From Physcomitrium patens (Eukaryota; Streptophyta; Bryopsida; Funariales; Funariaceae): a stretch of 64,000 nucleotides of DNA. A model generated the notes under the pieces. That model saw nothing but the letters and a program-made list of their open reading frames with translations. It was not told the origin of the DNA and searched no databases. Below are positions 1 to 9,655 of this stretch, piece by piece (the first letter of the stretch is position 1; each line of letters starts with the position of its first letter). Position numbers and translations under genes: made by a program. The stretch is from positions 12,090,698 to 12,154,697 of the forward strand of contig NC_037270.1 in the NCBI RefSeq assembly GCF_000002425.4. Direction: 5' to 3'.

Positions 1-106
1 ATAGCCATTCTAATTGCTTTCTTAATATACATATTTCTATTTTGTCCTATTTCTTTGAGAAAAGTCTCACTTACTCTTTAGCTTTCATCGAGTTCTTGTC
101 CTTGAC
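1..106 (+). repeat. Diverged 3' end of an A-type LTR
   Basis: This stretch aligns with the last 109 bp of the A-family LTR: it opens with ATAGCCATTC and closes with TCGAG...GTCCTTGACA. It is much more diverged than the LTR at 1039-1590, so it may come from an older or different subfamily. It directly precedes A-type integrase sequence. Confidence 0.7.
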
Positions 107-480
107 ACAAGTTGGACTATCGTAGGCTTGGCCCCTTTTCTGTTTCTGAACAGTTCAACCCAGTTGCATATCGGTTACATCTACCAGAGTCAATGAAGAT
201 CCATCCTGTATTCCACGTATCTCTTCTTGAACCATATAAGACAGTGGATATACAAGGAAGAAGACAAATGCCACCGCCTCCTATAGAAGTAGATAATAAT
301 GAAGAATTTGAGGTGGAAGAGATATTAGACTCAAGGCGGCACCAAAATAAGCTGGAATATCTTGTTCATTGGCGCGGATATGATATTAGTGAACGCACAT
401 GGGAGCCATCCAGGAATCTAGCAAATGCATCAACTAAAGTCAAAGTTTTTCATCAACGACATCCATCAAAACCAAGATGA
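107..480 (+). pseudogene. Integrase C-terminus with chromodomain (A1)
   Basis: The translation shows the end of the integrase (LDYRRLGPF, then HPVFHVSLLEPYK) and then a chromodomain of about 55 residues with EYLVHWRGYD and TWEPSRNLANA. In chromoviruses this module follows the GPY/F part of the integrase and is thought to steer integration to chromatin carrying histone H3 methyl marks. Only the C-terminal part of the protein is here. The reading frame overlaps the next ATG by a few bases. Confidence 0.9.
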
Positions 481-574
481 AAATCTCTCTTATAAAAGAG
501 ACAAGATTGAGGCAAGATAACATTCAATTTCCTATCCTTGTTTGTAACTTCTTTGCATTTGTGACGCTAATTAG

Positions 575-997
575 ATGGAGAGCCAACAACCAGCGGATTC
601 AACTCAAGAACCTTCGTTTGCTGACCTGCCGGACGAGACATTACGATTGTCACAACCTTCAAGACGATGCAATCGAGATGAAGATCTTCAAGAACGACAT
701 GTTCTTCTTCGAACAGATGGTGAGATACAATGCGTTTGGTATCACGATTTGGGAAGGGACTCCCGATGTTTGGTGATTTTGCTAGAGGTAGGAACAACTT
801 CTGATGGTGTTCTGAATATTCTATTCGAAGGAAGTTATGAAGGCCTCAATAATGATCAAATAACTGGGTGGCCTTCCCGCCCTGGTATGGGACACTACCG
901 ATGGTTGAGAGGCCCTATCAATCATCTTCGAAGAGAACAGAGATCAGAGTATGTGGCGAATACAATTCGTCACATCATAGATTTTCTCAACATATGA
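575..997 (+). CDS. ORF3, accessory protein of A/D chromoviruses, unknown function
   Basis: This is a 140-residue open frame between the chromodomain and the 3' LTR, the place where env-like genes sit in other LTR elements. I recognise no domain. It begins MESQQPADSTQ, has a polar N-terminal third, a hydrophobic core segment (CLVILLEVG), then GMGHYRWLRGPINHL and a basic, amphipathic C-terminus ending IIDFLNI. No signal peptide or membrane segment is evident. Related sequence occupies the same position in A3 (26613-27034), A4 (40983-41404) and, more diverged, in family D (49412-49762). The start at 575 is the first ATG matching the other copies. It would be made from element RNA; the function is not known to me. 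Confidence 0.65.
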   Translation: MESQQPADSTQEPSFADLPDETLRLSQPSRRCNRDEDLQERHVLLRTDGEIQCVWYHDLGRDSRCLVILLEVGTTSDGVLNILFEGSYEGLNNDQITGWPSRPGMGHYRWLRGPINHLRREQRSEYVANTIRHIIDFLNI

Positions 998-1024
998 TGA
1001 CCGCTCCTCGTGGAACTCGTCTCT

Positions 1025-1035
1025 AGAAGGGGGGG
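1025..1035 (+). other. Polypurine tract of A1
   Basis: AGAAGGGGGGG lies 3 bp before the 3' LTR, the expected position for the plus-strand primer. The same tract is seen before the 3' LTRs of A3 and A4. Confidence 0.8.
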
Positions 1036-1246
1036 TAATGTCACGGCCATAATCATGTAAGCTAATAATTACATATAGAAATAGGTAGAAGTAAGTAAAA
1101 GTAGATAAATGTAAGTTAATTGTATAATATTTAATATAGAAGCTTCTTAGAAACTTCCTAGACGCTGCTTTGACTTCATAGGTGTCTTTAATTGACTTTT
1201 TGGATTAGAAACGTGGTCAACAAGTTGGCCATGTGCCACACATGTT

Positions 1247-1269
1247 GTTAGCTTGAAGATCAAGCTAAC
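1247..1269 (+). promoter_or_regulatory. U3 palindrome of family A LTR
   Basis: GTTAGCTTGA and its exact complement are separated by AGA. Flanking GCCACA / TGTGGC lets the stem extend with a small bulge. It lies about 115 bp upstream of the TATA box and is unchanged in all four A LTRs. A protein-binding site or an RNA fold in the 3' U3 are both possible. Confidence 0.6.
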
Positions 1270-1382
1270 TATGTGGCCCACACGTAGAAAAACTTGCCTT
1301 GTAAGTCAAGGCATGTGTCCTACAAAGTCAACACATATTGGAGGTCCTATAGAACGTCGCCATGTAGCCCCTAGTTAGATAG

Positions 1383-1422
1383 TATATATAGAGACAAGAG
1401 TGAAGGCTTTTTCACTCTTGTC
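1383..1422 (+). promoter_or_regulatory. TATA box and adjoining hairpin, family A LTR
   Basis: TATATATA (1383-1390) is followed by GACAAGAGTGAA, a 6-nt loop, and its exact complement (1393-1422). Transcription would be expected to start near 1413, so the inverted repeat spans the likely start site. The arms are perfect in A1, A3 and A4 and nearly so in A2. D-family LTRs carry a hairpin of different sequence at the same place. Confidence 0.65.
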
Positions 1423-1599
1423 AACTCCTTTCTTGCTTCTAGTCCAGGTTCAAGAGTCTTTAGTTTCTTGTCTTGTGACAATAGCCATTCCAGTTTCCTT
1501 TTAATATACCTACTTGTTTATATTTTGACTTATTATATCGAGATAGCCTTTTGGTGTATATTTTTCCTCATCGAGTCTTTGTCCTTGACATGTTTAGAT

Positions 1600-1950
1600 A
1601 GTAGACAATAAAATTATCAAAAGAATATAAAAAGAAATCATTCATAAGATGTTGAAAAGCTTTTGATGCATTTATAAGTCCAAAAGGCATGACATTATAT
1701 TCAAAATGTTTATACTTAGTTCAAAATGCAGTCTTCCATTCATCTCCTTCTTTGATGTATGCTAGATTGAATGCTCCTCATAGATCTATTTTTGTATAGG
1801 TCTTAGTTTGATTCAATTGATCAAGAAGTTTAGATATTAAAGATAGTAGATATCTATTCTTAATAGTGATCTTATTGAGATCTTAATAATCAACATATAT
1901 CTACAATGATCAATTTTTTTTCTTCACAAATAGAATTGAAACTCTTGCTA
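1600..1950 (-). pseudogene. Decayed A-type reverse transcriptase fragment
   Basis: Read on the minus strand, this stretch follows the RT of A3 (29560-29920), including the part around the YLDD active site and the downstream GLTNAPAAFQ region. Similarity is low and AT content higher, so it is clearly older than A1. Its orientation is opposite to A1. Confidence 0.75.
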
Positions 1951-1963
1951 GAGATTCATTTAT

Positions 1964-2136
1964 TTGAAAGATGTTATAAAAGCCTCAAAAATTATCAAAT
2001 AATAAGGTGGTCTTTTGGCATGGATATGAAACACTATGAATAACTAAAAGGACTTATCAACCATCTTCAAAGAGAATAAAGATCAGAGTATTTGACAAAC
2101 ACAATTCATCCCATTTTGAATTTTATCAAGTCATGA
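1964..2136 (+). pseudogene. Decayed ORF3 remnant, family A
   Basis: The plus strand follows the last 170 bp of ORF3 (compare 825-997), through the GMGHYRWLRG region to the ORF3 end. It is old and broken. It adjoins an antisense RT fragment, so the two pieces were brought together by rearrangement or come from different insertions. Confidence 0.75.
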
Positions 2137-2138
2137 AA

Positions 2139-3233
2139 TCATATTAATCTTAATAATTAAAAGTAAATAAAATTACTAAATCAACTCAAATAATTGCCTC
2201 CAAATCTTATTAAAATTCCATTTCTACAACTAATATTTTAATTTTTTTTGTCTAAGGATTTCTACACTACTCATTATAGATGGTAATTTTATACATAATA
2301 ATTATTTTTTTTATGTTAAATATCCAAGTAAAACATTTTGATGACTCATAATCATCATGTAATTTAAGTTTTAGATTAAATTTTATCGTCACATCTTTAT
2401 TACATAAAATATTTAATTAAGATATTATATAAATTTAATCCAAAATATAATATAACTTTGATTAAATGTTACATCTTTATAATATATTAAGATTTATATT
2501 TCAAATAAGACTTGTGTTGTCTACAAGATTTAAGTTTATGCTACAATAAGATTCAAATCTAAAACAAGATTTAGATTTGTAATATATTATTTTATAATAA
2601 ACTAATCATATTTCATGTTTTAATTTTAAAATATATTAAATTTAATATTAAAATAAATTTAGAGACTAACTTAAGTCAAATAAGATAAAATTACTAATAT
2701 CTATTTTGAAGATAAAATAAAAGAAATATTTAAGATTAATTTGATAAAAGAAATATTTTATTATATCTCTTAAATTTTATTCTTCATAAGTTTCATTTAT
2801 ATATGAACCAAAATAAATTTCTACTAATTGATAATTTATTCTAATTTATGACAACTAATTATCTAATATTTTAATTATATATAGTTATTATTTTAATTTC
2901 TTATTAAATGGTTCTTTAAGCTCTTTTAATTATTTTTTTGTTGTACTTGAATAATTCAAACTTGATAACAAGAAATCTTTTGTATTGACAATGGAGCTAT
3001 AGGTATTAATCGCATAGTGGTAGAAGTTATAAAGTCTAGTAAATTGATTATTTGTAATAGTTACAAATATTCAAATAAAATTGTATTATTTTTCATTAAT
3101 AAGACCATAAAATTCTATGATTTTGTTTTATTTATTTATTTTATCTTCTATATATATGATAATTTTTATATATTAAAATAAACCAATAAATTATTATTAT
3201 TAGAATTTATATTTACATATGTATATATATTAA
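2139..3233. other. AT-rich DNA without recognisable genes
   Basis: Over 75% A+T by eye, with no reading frame showing protein character and no repeat that I can match elsewhere in the window. Probably old, decayed intergenic or transposon-derived DNA. Confidence 0.5.
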
Positions 3234-3237
3234 TATT

Positions 3238-3297
3238 AATAAATAAATAAATAAATAAATTTAATATTTAAAAATAATAATAATAATAATAATAATA
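3238..3297. repeat. (AATA)n and (AAT)n microsatellites
   Basis: A run of AATA units (about 3238-3260) is followed by a run of AAT units (about 3272-3296). Confidence 0.9.
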
Positions 3298-3299
3298 CA

Positions 3300-3475
3300 A
3301 TATTAATTAACATTAATAACTATTATTTGAAAGGTAATAAATTAAATTGAATTATAAACACTTATAGTTGAATCAATTTAACAATTGTAAAATTAGAAGT
3401 TTTCCATTCTATTTCTTAAATTTGTTGTTGAGTGTTAGTTTCATAGAGTAGTAGAATTTGGTCACACAATTTTTC
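3300..3475 (+). repeat. Diverged direct repeat, copy 1
   Basis: This stretch aligns over about 175 bp with 5715-5895 in the same orientation; shared points include GGAAGGT/GAAAGGT, TTGAATT, ACAATTG and GAATTTGG. The two lie 2.4 kb apart. They could be remains of LTRs of one old element or of two insertions; no coding remnant between them settles this. Confidence 0.45.
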
Positions 3476-4074
3476 ATGATTTTTTAACCTTGTAGTAAAA
3501 ATTGAATTTTTTGAATATATTTATAATCACATGCTCTTCTAAGATTTAGCAAATCAATGATAATATGTGTATGTTCAATGTTCTTAATAGATTTTTATTG
3601 TGATTGATCATAAATTATATAATAGATTCATTTTAGTATAATTAAAAGACGTTGTCATGATGTAATTCGACTAATAGATGAAAATGATGAAAAAATCATT
3701 ATGTTATAGAAAATTTTACTTGAAATATTGTAAGAAATTATCTCAGAAGATAGATGATAGTCCAAAAGAAAGTAAAACTAAAGATGTAAATGCTACCTTT
3801 TTACAAAGTAAGAGTCTATTTACTTTGTAAGACCATCAATAAAACAAAATAAGATAGATTAAAAAAATAAATAATATGAACATATGTAGGAAAAAATTAA
3901 GAATTAATTGGAATAAATTTAACTCAAAAAGACAAAGAAAGAAAGAACCTCATGTCATTTTCATTATAGATATAAAATATAAGATTTATAGTAGATTTAA
4001 ATTAATTTTTATTATTATCAAAAATCACCAATGTAAAAAAAATATAGCCTTAAATGGATATTAGCATTATAGAA
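3476..4074. other. AT-rich DNA, nothing recognised
   Basis: No protein-like frame or structured repeat is visible. A 62-codon open frame at 3876-4064 is low-complexity and K/I/N-rich, as expected by chance at this base composition. Confidence 0.5.
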
Positions 4075-5230
4075 ATATTATAAGATTTTTTAGAATTTAT
4101 TTAGAATTTATTTAGAATATTTTAGGAATTTTTAGAGTAATTTTTAAGATCTTGATAAAAATGAGTTTTACTACTTGTGAGCTCTCAATTATGTTCTAAA
4201 ATTTAATATTTTTATTTTCATATTTTATCATAATTAAGCATGTTAGATTAGGATTTATATGAGTAAAATTTAGTTTTATAAAATTTTTAGGATTACAATC
4301 CTTAATGGTATAAATTATAGCCTAATTTCTTGAATTAGATTAATTAAGACTAAAAAGTTAAGAGTTAGAAAATTAAAATAGCAACTTAGTATAATAATTT
4401 AGAGGTTGTTAGTCATTACTATGAGGGTTGACTAAAAGCCTATGAGTGCACCTATAATTATTCACATGATTTAGGAGTTGGAATTATAATTCTCTAAAAG
4501 ATTTGGTGAAGTTAGCACTGATAATTTTGAGTTTTCCTCCAAATTCAACAAATTCAAGCAGCATGGTGGTTCTTCTAATTAATGGAAGTCTTTTTAATGC
4601 AATGGTGGCACTGGATTTACTCCGTTGAGTGAAGAAAACAAGATCAGCATCCTCTCCTTCAAAATACAAGTGAAGCAATGAAATTCTCATTTTGAAGAAT
4701 TTACAAAAAAAATTGTCAAGATCCTTATAAGTAAAAACTTCAATGAAAATTATAATTGAGCATAGATTAAGGCATGTGAGTAGTCAATCTCAAGTTAAAA
4801 AGGTGTTTTAAACACAATGGTGAAGTTAGATTTACCAAAAAAAATACTTTCTTGATCACTTATAAGAGCCATCACCCTTGGTAACGAGATTGGTTCTTGG
4901 ATGAATGAAGGCCATAGATCTAGATTAAGGATCTTAAAAATCAAGGGTGGAAATGTAGCTACCTTTTTATGAGCCTTCACTCAATTATATAAGAGAGTCT
5001 TGGTTTTCTAAGCCCTCTCTCTCTCCTCTTTTGGGTGAAGGGCAAAGCCATACCAAAATTTGGCCAAAATCCTAATCTTAATTTTATGTAGATTTTAAAT
5101 CTCATTATGAACCTTGTGATTGTATGTGTATGGATTTTGAATTGTAAAAGATGGTCATTAAGTTTTAAAATATGCTTCATTGAGGTAGATAGCTCCTTGG
5201 CCTTCCAAATAGTCCAAGGGTTTTAAGGGC
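4075..5230 (+). repeat. Possible old solo LTR or LTR fragment
   Basis: The left part has repeated TTTAGAATTTA units as in several plant LTRs. A TATA-like ATTATATAAG (4984-4993) is followed by a pyrimidine-rich CCCTCTCTCTCTCC stretch, a common U3/R layout. Short antisense frames here show no known domain. Boundaries are unclear and no target duplication was found. Confidence 0.35.
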
Positions 5231-5332
5231 TAGAATTTTTCTAAATTAGTCACTCAGTTTCTTTTATTTTGATGTGAAATTTTAAATAATTGTAAATTTT
5301 TTTGTTAGATTTTTGAAAAAATAAGACTTGCT

Positions 5333-5609
5333 TGATTTGGAATAAGAAAGAATTTTTGGTAATTTTTTGAGTTTGAAAGAGTTGACTACCTTTGTAGTTT
5401 GAATCAATCAAGTTTGAAAAGGTATTTCTTAATGCCTGATAATTGGCTTTATTTGAAATTTTAAAAACATCAAGATTTATAAGCTAAGCTTTGAATGACA
5501 TAAGTTTTATTGGATTTGAAGAAAATCTGAGTTTTTAGTGAATTTCTAAGTGAAGAGAATTGGTCACCATAGCAGTTTGAATCACTCAACTTTAAAAGAG
5601 GAATTTCCA
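5333..5609 (+). repeat. Degenerate tandem pair, unit about 180 bp
   Basis: 5333-5430 and 5510-5609 resemble each other, sharing CAGTTTGAATCA/TAGTTTGAATCA preceded by TGACTACC/TGGTCACC. Possibly part of the LTR-like debris on the left. Confidence 0.4.
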
Positions 5610-5714
5610 CAACTAGATCATTAGATTGTAACGAGATTTGTTAGATCAGGAGCATCTTTAAATCAGCCTAGGAACAAGGCTAATTGTATAGTAAATCTTT
5701 AAATTTCATAGTAA

Positions 5715-5895
5715 ATTTTACTTAATATTTTAATTTAATATTAGTAACCATTTTTTGGAAGGTGTTAATTTGAATTGAACTAAAAACATCCACATTCAAA
5801 TTACCTCAATAATTTCACAATTGGAAGTCCCTCCAGTCCACATTATAAATCAATTGTATGGTATTAATTTAATGAGTGGTGAATTTGGGACTCAC
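5715..5895 (+). repeat. Diverged direct repeat, copy 2
   Basis: Partner of 3300-3475. This copy is less AT-rich and seems less decayed. Confidence 0.45.
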
Positions 5896-6059
5896 ACTAC
5901 TTTGGGAGCCTTTATGAAGAATTGGAGCAAGATTTTAAGGCTATCTAAATTCTTAGACTAATTGGATGTTTTTGAATACCATAGTGAGGTCAAAAATGCT
6001 AAAATATTGGTTCTTCTAGTAGAAAATAGGAGGACCAGCAGCTAGTATAGTCCTTGTAG

Positions 6060-6230
6060 AAAGGAGGTGCACAAGTCCCACATAGGTTGTAACATCTTGA
6101 TGGTAGTTAGGAGGATAAGACTAAGGCCTTGGGGCCTCTCTTAGACACCCTTTTATACTACATGTGAGCCTTGATGAGGCTCAAATCCTTGATCTCTAAG
6201 CAAGTTATCTTTGAGGTAAAATATTTTCAC
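6060..6230 (+). promoter_or_regulatory. Promoter-like block of a decayed LTR
   Basis: AAGTCCCACATAGG (near 6075) is a motif common in plant LTRs and some plant promoters. It is followed by TTTTATACT (about 6150) and a short hairpin, TGAGCC ... GGCTCA (6165-6183). The layout resembles an LTR promoter, but no coding part follows. Confidence 0.3.
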
Positions 6231-6239
6231 TTCACTTTT

Positions 6240-6960
6240 CAATTATTTACTTCATATCTTTAAAACTTTACAATTTATTTGTAATAATTTGGATTTATAT
6301 GCTTTTTATATCATTAAAAAGATAATTAAATTACCTATCTAAAAATATACTTTTTATTTTTTATTTTTACTTTTTATTAAATAAAAATATAATGAATAGA
6401 TTATGACTTAGTTTTAGATGTTGTAATTGCTTCATGTCATTTATTTCAATTGCTTTGTAGTTGCTCTTTTTTTATTCTAGTTATTTGCTTACTTCACTTC
6501 ACACCACCAATTATAAGCAACTTTTAATTGAGGCCATCTTGTAACTTAGGCTAAGGAGTAAAAATTTACACTCACATTTTGGTGCATTTTCCAAGAGATG
6601 GTACTTCTAATGATGTATGTGAATGTGAAGTTTGCTTGTTGTGATTGATCTTTCTTGGTTGTATTGAGTAGAAAATTCAAGTAACTCATCATTAATAATA
6701 ATTTTTCTTCATCTTTTTTTTATATATACATAATAATTTTATGTATTAAATTAGGTTTAATATATTACTTATTTATTTTTTAATTTATTTTTATATAATA
6801 TTACTATTTTTAATGTTAAATATTTATTAAATAATTTAATATTAATGTTTATTTTAATTGATAGTTCTCTTAAAGTAATCATCATTTTTAAAGTATAAAA
6901 GATGTAACTTGACTTTAAGGTTTCATCACTCCTTTCATTATAATTTTTTTAATTAAGGAT
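6240..6960. other. AT-rich DNA, nothing recognised
   Basis: No coding potential, structured RNA or matching repeat found by eye. Confidence 0.5.
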
Positions 6961-6965
6961 CCATC

Positions 6966-7103
6966 TCTAGTAGAAAGAGGATTTAATCACTTTTTCTACC
7001 CCTTATATCATTTCTTTTTATCTTTTGTGAATTTTTAGTTGGAAGCTTTTTTCTAGTAGTAGGGAGATTTAATCACTTCTTCCACCCCTCATATCACTTC
7101 TAT
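6966..7103 (+). repeat. Local direct repeat, about 50 bp, two copies
   Basis: 6966-7014 and 7052-7103 share CTAGTAG, GATTTAATCACTT and TATCA in order. It is a small local duplication in purine-rich surroundings; no gene is seen here or up to 7648. Confidence 0.7.
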
Positions 7104-7646
7104 TCACAAGAAGTAGTATAAGAAGAGATTTAGAAGATTTCAAGAGAATTCTTCATCAATACAAGAAAAAAAAGAAATTTAAGATAAAGAAATAGGTAAA
7201 AAATTTAGATAGAAGGAATTTAGAAGGAAGAGGAAAAAAATAAAAAAATAAAAAAGAAAAAAAGAGAAGATTAATAAGTTCAAATCATAATACAGGCAAA
7301 CTATTTGAATGTAAGGAATAGGAGCTAAAAGTTGGAAGGTAGAATTTAAGAAGAAGATGCGAGAAGAAATAATCTTTTAAACCTTCTTATAGATTTTTTT
7401 CTTAGAATCAATAGAGCCTTAGAACCTTTTACTATTTTAATATAAAAATAACTTTTAAATTATTTAATTCAAATTACATAAAAAAAGGTCACATTGAATT
7501 TTTTTTAATACGTATTAGATTGGTTGGCGATAGAGCCAAGTGAGTTTTTTTTTAAGTTGAATTAATATATGTAAAAAATATTTTTTTCTAGTATATTTTT
7601 CATTAACTAAATAGTGAATAATTTCTTAATTGTATTGGCATAAAAG

Positions 7647-7648
<2 letters not shown>

Positions 7649-7677
<29 letters not shown>
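7649..7677 (+). repeat. A29 homopolymer
   Basis: Twenty-nine adenines in a row, next to the left end of the antisense copia remnant. No LINE or SINE body could be recognised upstream, so it is recorded only as a simple repeat. Confidence 0.9.
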
Positions 7678-7679
<2 letters not shown>

Positions 7680-7681
<2 letters not shown>

Positions 7682-8556
7682 GGGCTCTTTGCCAACAATT
7701 GAATGTCTTTGCATTGAATGTTACTTGGAGTCACTGTTATACAAGGTCGTTCTATATAATAAGCTAAGAAAAAAAAATACATTACAATAACCATGCTATA
7801 TAATATTAATTCTTCTAAGACGTAATTTGAAGTTTAAAGTGTCTTTTAAGTATTTCATAATCCTCTTCATGATTATTTAATGGATTGGTCTAGCTTTTAA
7901 TATGTATTGATTCACAATACTTATCACATATGCAAAATCCATCTTTGTGTCAACCATTGTATATATAAGTGAACTTACTATTATCTTATATATAACATCT
8001 TTTATTTCATCTTCAACTTCAATAAATTCCTCATTTGTAAGCTTCATCAACTTCAAATTGGCTTCCAAAGATGTTTTAATGAGCTTCCACTTCTTTGTAT
8101 TGAATCATTTCAACATCTTTTTAATATACTTATTTTGGCTCATTGTTATAGTTTTATTACCATGGCCTCTTATAAACTCCACTCCTAAATAATAATAGAG
8201 CTTTTCTAAACTATTCATTTCATATTTCTCCTTTAATTTTGCCTTCAACCAATCTATCTTCTTCTTGGTATTATTTAATATTATTAAATCATCAACATAG
8301 AAGATAATAATCAATATGAATTTATTTGATTGCATCACATATAAAAAATGATTAGCTTTATTCTTTACGAATTTTTTATTCTCAAAAAATGTATCAATAC
8401 GTTGATATATGTCTTTAGTGATTGTTTTAATTCATATAAGGATTTTTTCAACTTGTAAATAAAGTTTTGTTTGCCTTCTTTAATAAATCTTTGAGGTATT
8501 GAATAAACACAATAAGCAAGATACAAGTAAGTAGAAATCACCAAGGTTAGAGACAA
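7680..8556 (-). pseudogene. Copia RT, central and C-terminal block
   Basis: FIKEGKQNFIYKLKKSLYEL, the YVDDL catalytic motif within IIFYVDDLIIL (about 8290), YYYLGVEF and SSLIYTMVDTKMDFAY follow in the usual copia order. Towards 7680 the RNase H start is hardly recognisable. Decayed. Confidence 0.85.
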
Positions 8557-8559
8557 GAA

Positions 8560-9055
8560 AAGTATGGAATGAGATACCTCTCACTTCCAACACTCTTCAC
8601 TTATAGGTGGTACTTGCTAATTAAGTAGATAACTTCCATCTTCTTGATATTACATCTATTTTTACTTCATCCAACTAAACTCTAGATTCTTTCTTAACTT
8701 AGTTGCCATCTAAACCCTAGTTGCCACCTTAGTTACTTTCTTTCACTCTTTTGTTACCCTTTTGATTATTAATAACTTACTTGAGGTAATACTTATTTAT
8801 TTTAATACTCCTTTTTTACTATTGGTCAAAGGCTATTAATCTTAATGCCTTGGTTAACTTCTGATGCCTATCCTTCACTAGTACTTTTGTAAGCAAATCT
8901 GCAAGCCTGTCTTTTGTTGCACAATACTTTATGTCAATCACTCCCATTTCAATCTTCTCTCTTATGAAGTGATATTAAATATTAATGTGCATGATTTTTG
9001 AATGATGCTTTGGATTCTTTGCAAAGGCAAGGCATCCTTAATTGTGACACTTTAT
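8560..9055 (-). pseudogene. Copia RNase H C-terminus plus LTR-like sequence
   Basis: The minus strand shows AFAKNPKHHSK and ATKDRLADLLTKVL, the end of copia RNase H (about 8855-9055). Roughly 300 bp of non-coding, LTR-like sequence follows down to 8560. It belongs after RT in a normal element but sits between two RT blocks here. Confidence 0.7.
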
Positions 9056-9059
9056 TCGA

Positions 9060-9457
9060 GTTCCTTCCAATTGCACAAGTCCAATGTCTTCTTCCAACTC
9101 TTCATTCAAGAAAGATGACTTCACATCCATTAGATGCATCTCCAAGTCTATTGCTGCCCCAATTACCACAATGATTTTAATGGTGGTGAATTTGGCCATG
9201 GAAAAAAATATCTCATTAAGATCAACACCAACAACTTATGAGTAGCATTTGGCAATCAATCTTTCCTTATACCTCACAACATTACCCATTGCATCCCTCT
9301 TTGTTTTAAACACCCACTTACAACCAATTAAAGCTCGATTTAGTGGAAGTTGAGTCAATTTCCATGTTCCATTGTCCATAAGTGATTGATACTCTTCTTT
9401 CATGGCTTTTTCCCACTTCAAAGTATCTATGGACTTCATTGTATCACATAAACTCAA
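9060..9457 (-). pseudogene. Copia RT, N-terminal block
   Basis: KWEKAMKEEYQSL, NGTWKL and CKWVFKTKRDAMG mark the start of the copia reverse transcriptase; the sequence continues to the MDVKSSFLNEELEE motif near 9090-9130. Decayed. Confidence 0.85.
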
Positions 9458-9655
9458 TGAATCAGCAAAAAATGCAACATTGATATATTCTTCACTTACT
9501 TGAGAAAAGATGTGATTCTTCTACCATTTACTACTTTTTTTTCTACCTTTCAAAAGATATCTACTTTTATTTGAAGAAGACTCAACTTGTTATATTCTAT
9601 AATCTCCTCCAACCTTCTTTTCTTTTGTAGATAGTCTTTTCTCACTCAAAGATTA

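Larger units (their letters stand above)
107..1590 (+). mobile_element. A1: 3' part of a Ty3 chromovirus, family A (fossil)
   Basis: Parts in order: C-terminal integrase with chromodomain (107-480), ORF3 (575-997), polypurine tract (1025-1035) and 3' LTR (1039-1590). The same order is seen in the A copies at 39331-41997 (+) and 26020-30706 (-), which identifies the family. Gag, protease and RT are not present here. It is an incomplete fossil; the LTR is well over 90% similar to other A LTRs, so the copy is moderately young. Confidence 0.9.
1039..1590 (+). repeat. 3' LTR of A1 (552 bp)
   Basis: Begins TGTCACGGCC and ends GTCCTTGACA, so the ends form a TGTCA...TGACA inverted repeat. Length and ends match the LTRs at 23910-24461, 26020-26571 and 41446-41997. 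It contains a U3 palindrome, a TATA box and a hairpin just after it, annotated separately. Confidence 0.95.

Noticed and set aside
567-797. Antisense frame over ORF3, also at 26795-27043 and 40974-41222
   Set aside because: It is the mirror of ORF3 and the preceding region; ORF3 on the sense strand has the conserved blocks and the right place.
3876-4064. 62-codon open frame as a small gene
   Set aside because: K/I/N-rich low-complexity translation in very AT-rich DNA, no homologous copy and no recognisable domain.
4484-5180. Three short antisense frames as an old host gene
   Set aside because: No shared domain, no splice logic, and they overlap LTR-like sequence with a TATA-like site.
6070-6165. 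USE-like CCCACAT motif plus TATA-like site as an snRNA or telomerase RNA promoter
   Set aside because: The spacing is about 70 bp instead of the 25-35 bp of such genes, and no U-RNA or telomere-template sequence follows.
7649-7677. Poly(A) run as the tail of a LINE or SINE
   Set aside because: No LINE or SINE body, Pol III boxes or target duplication found beside it.
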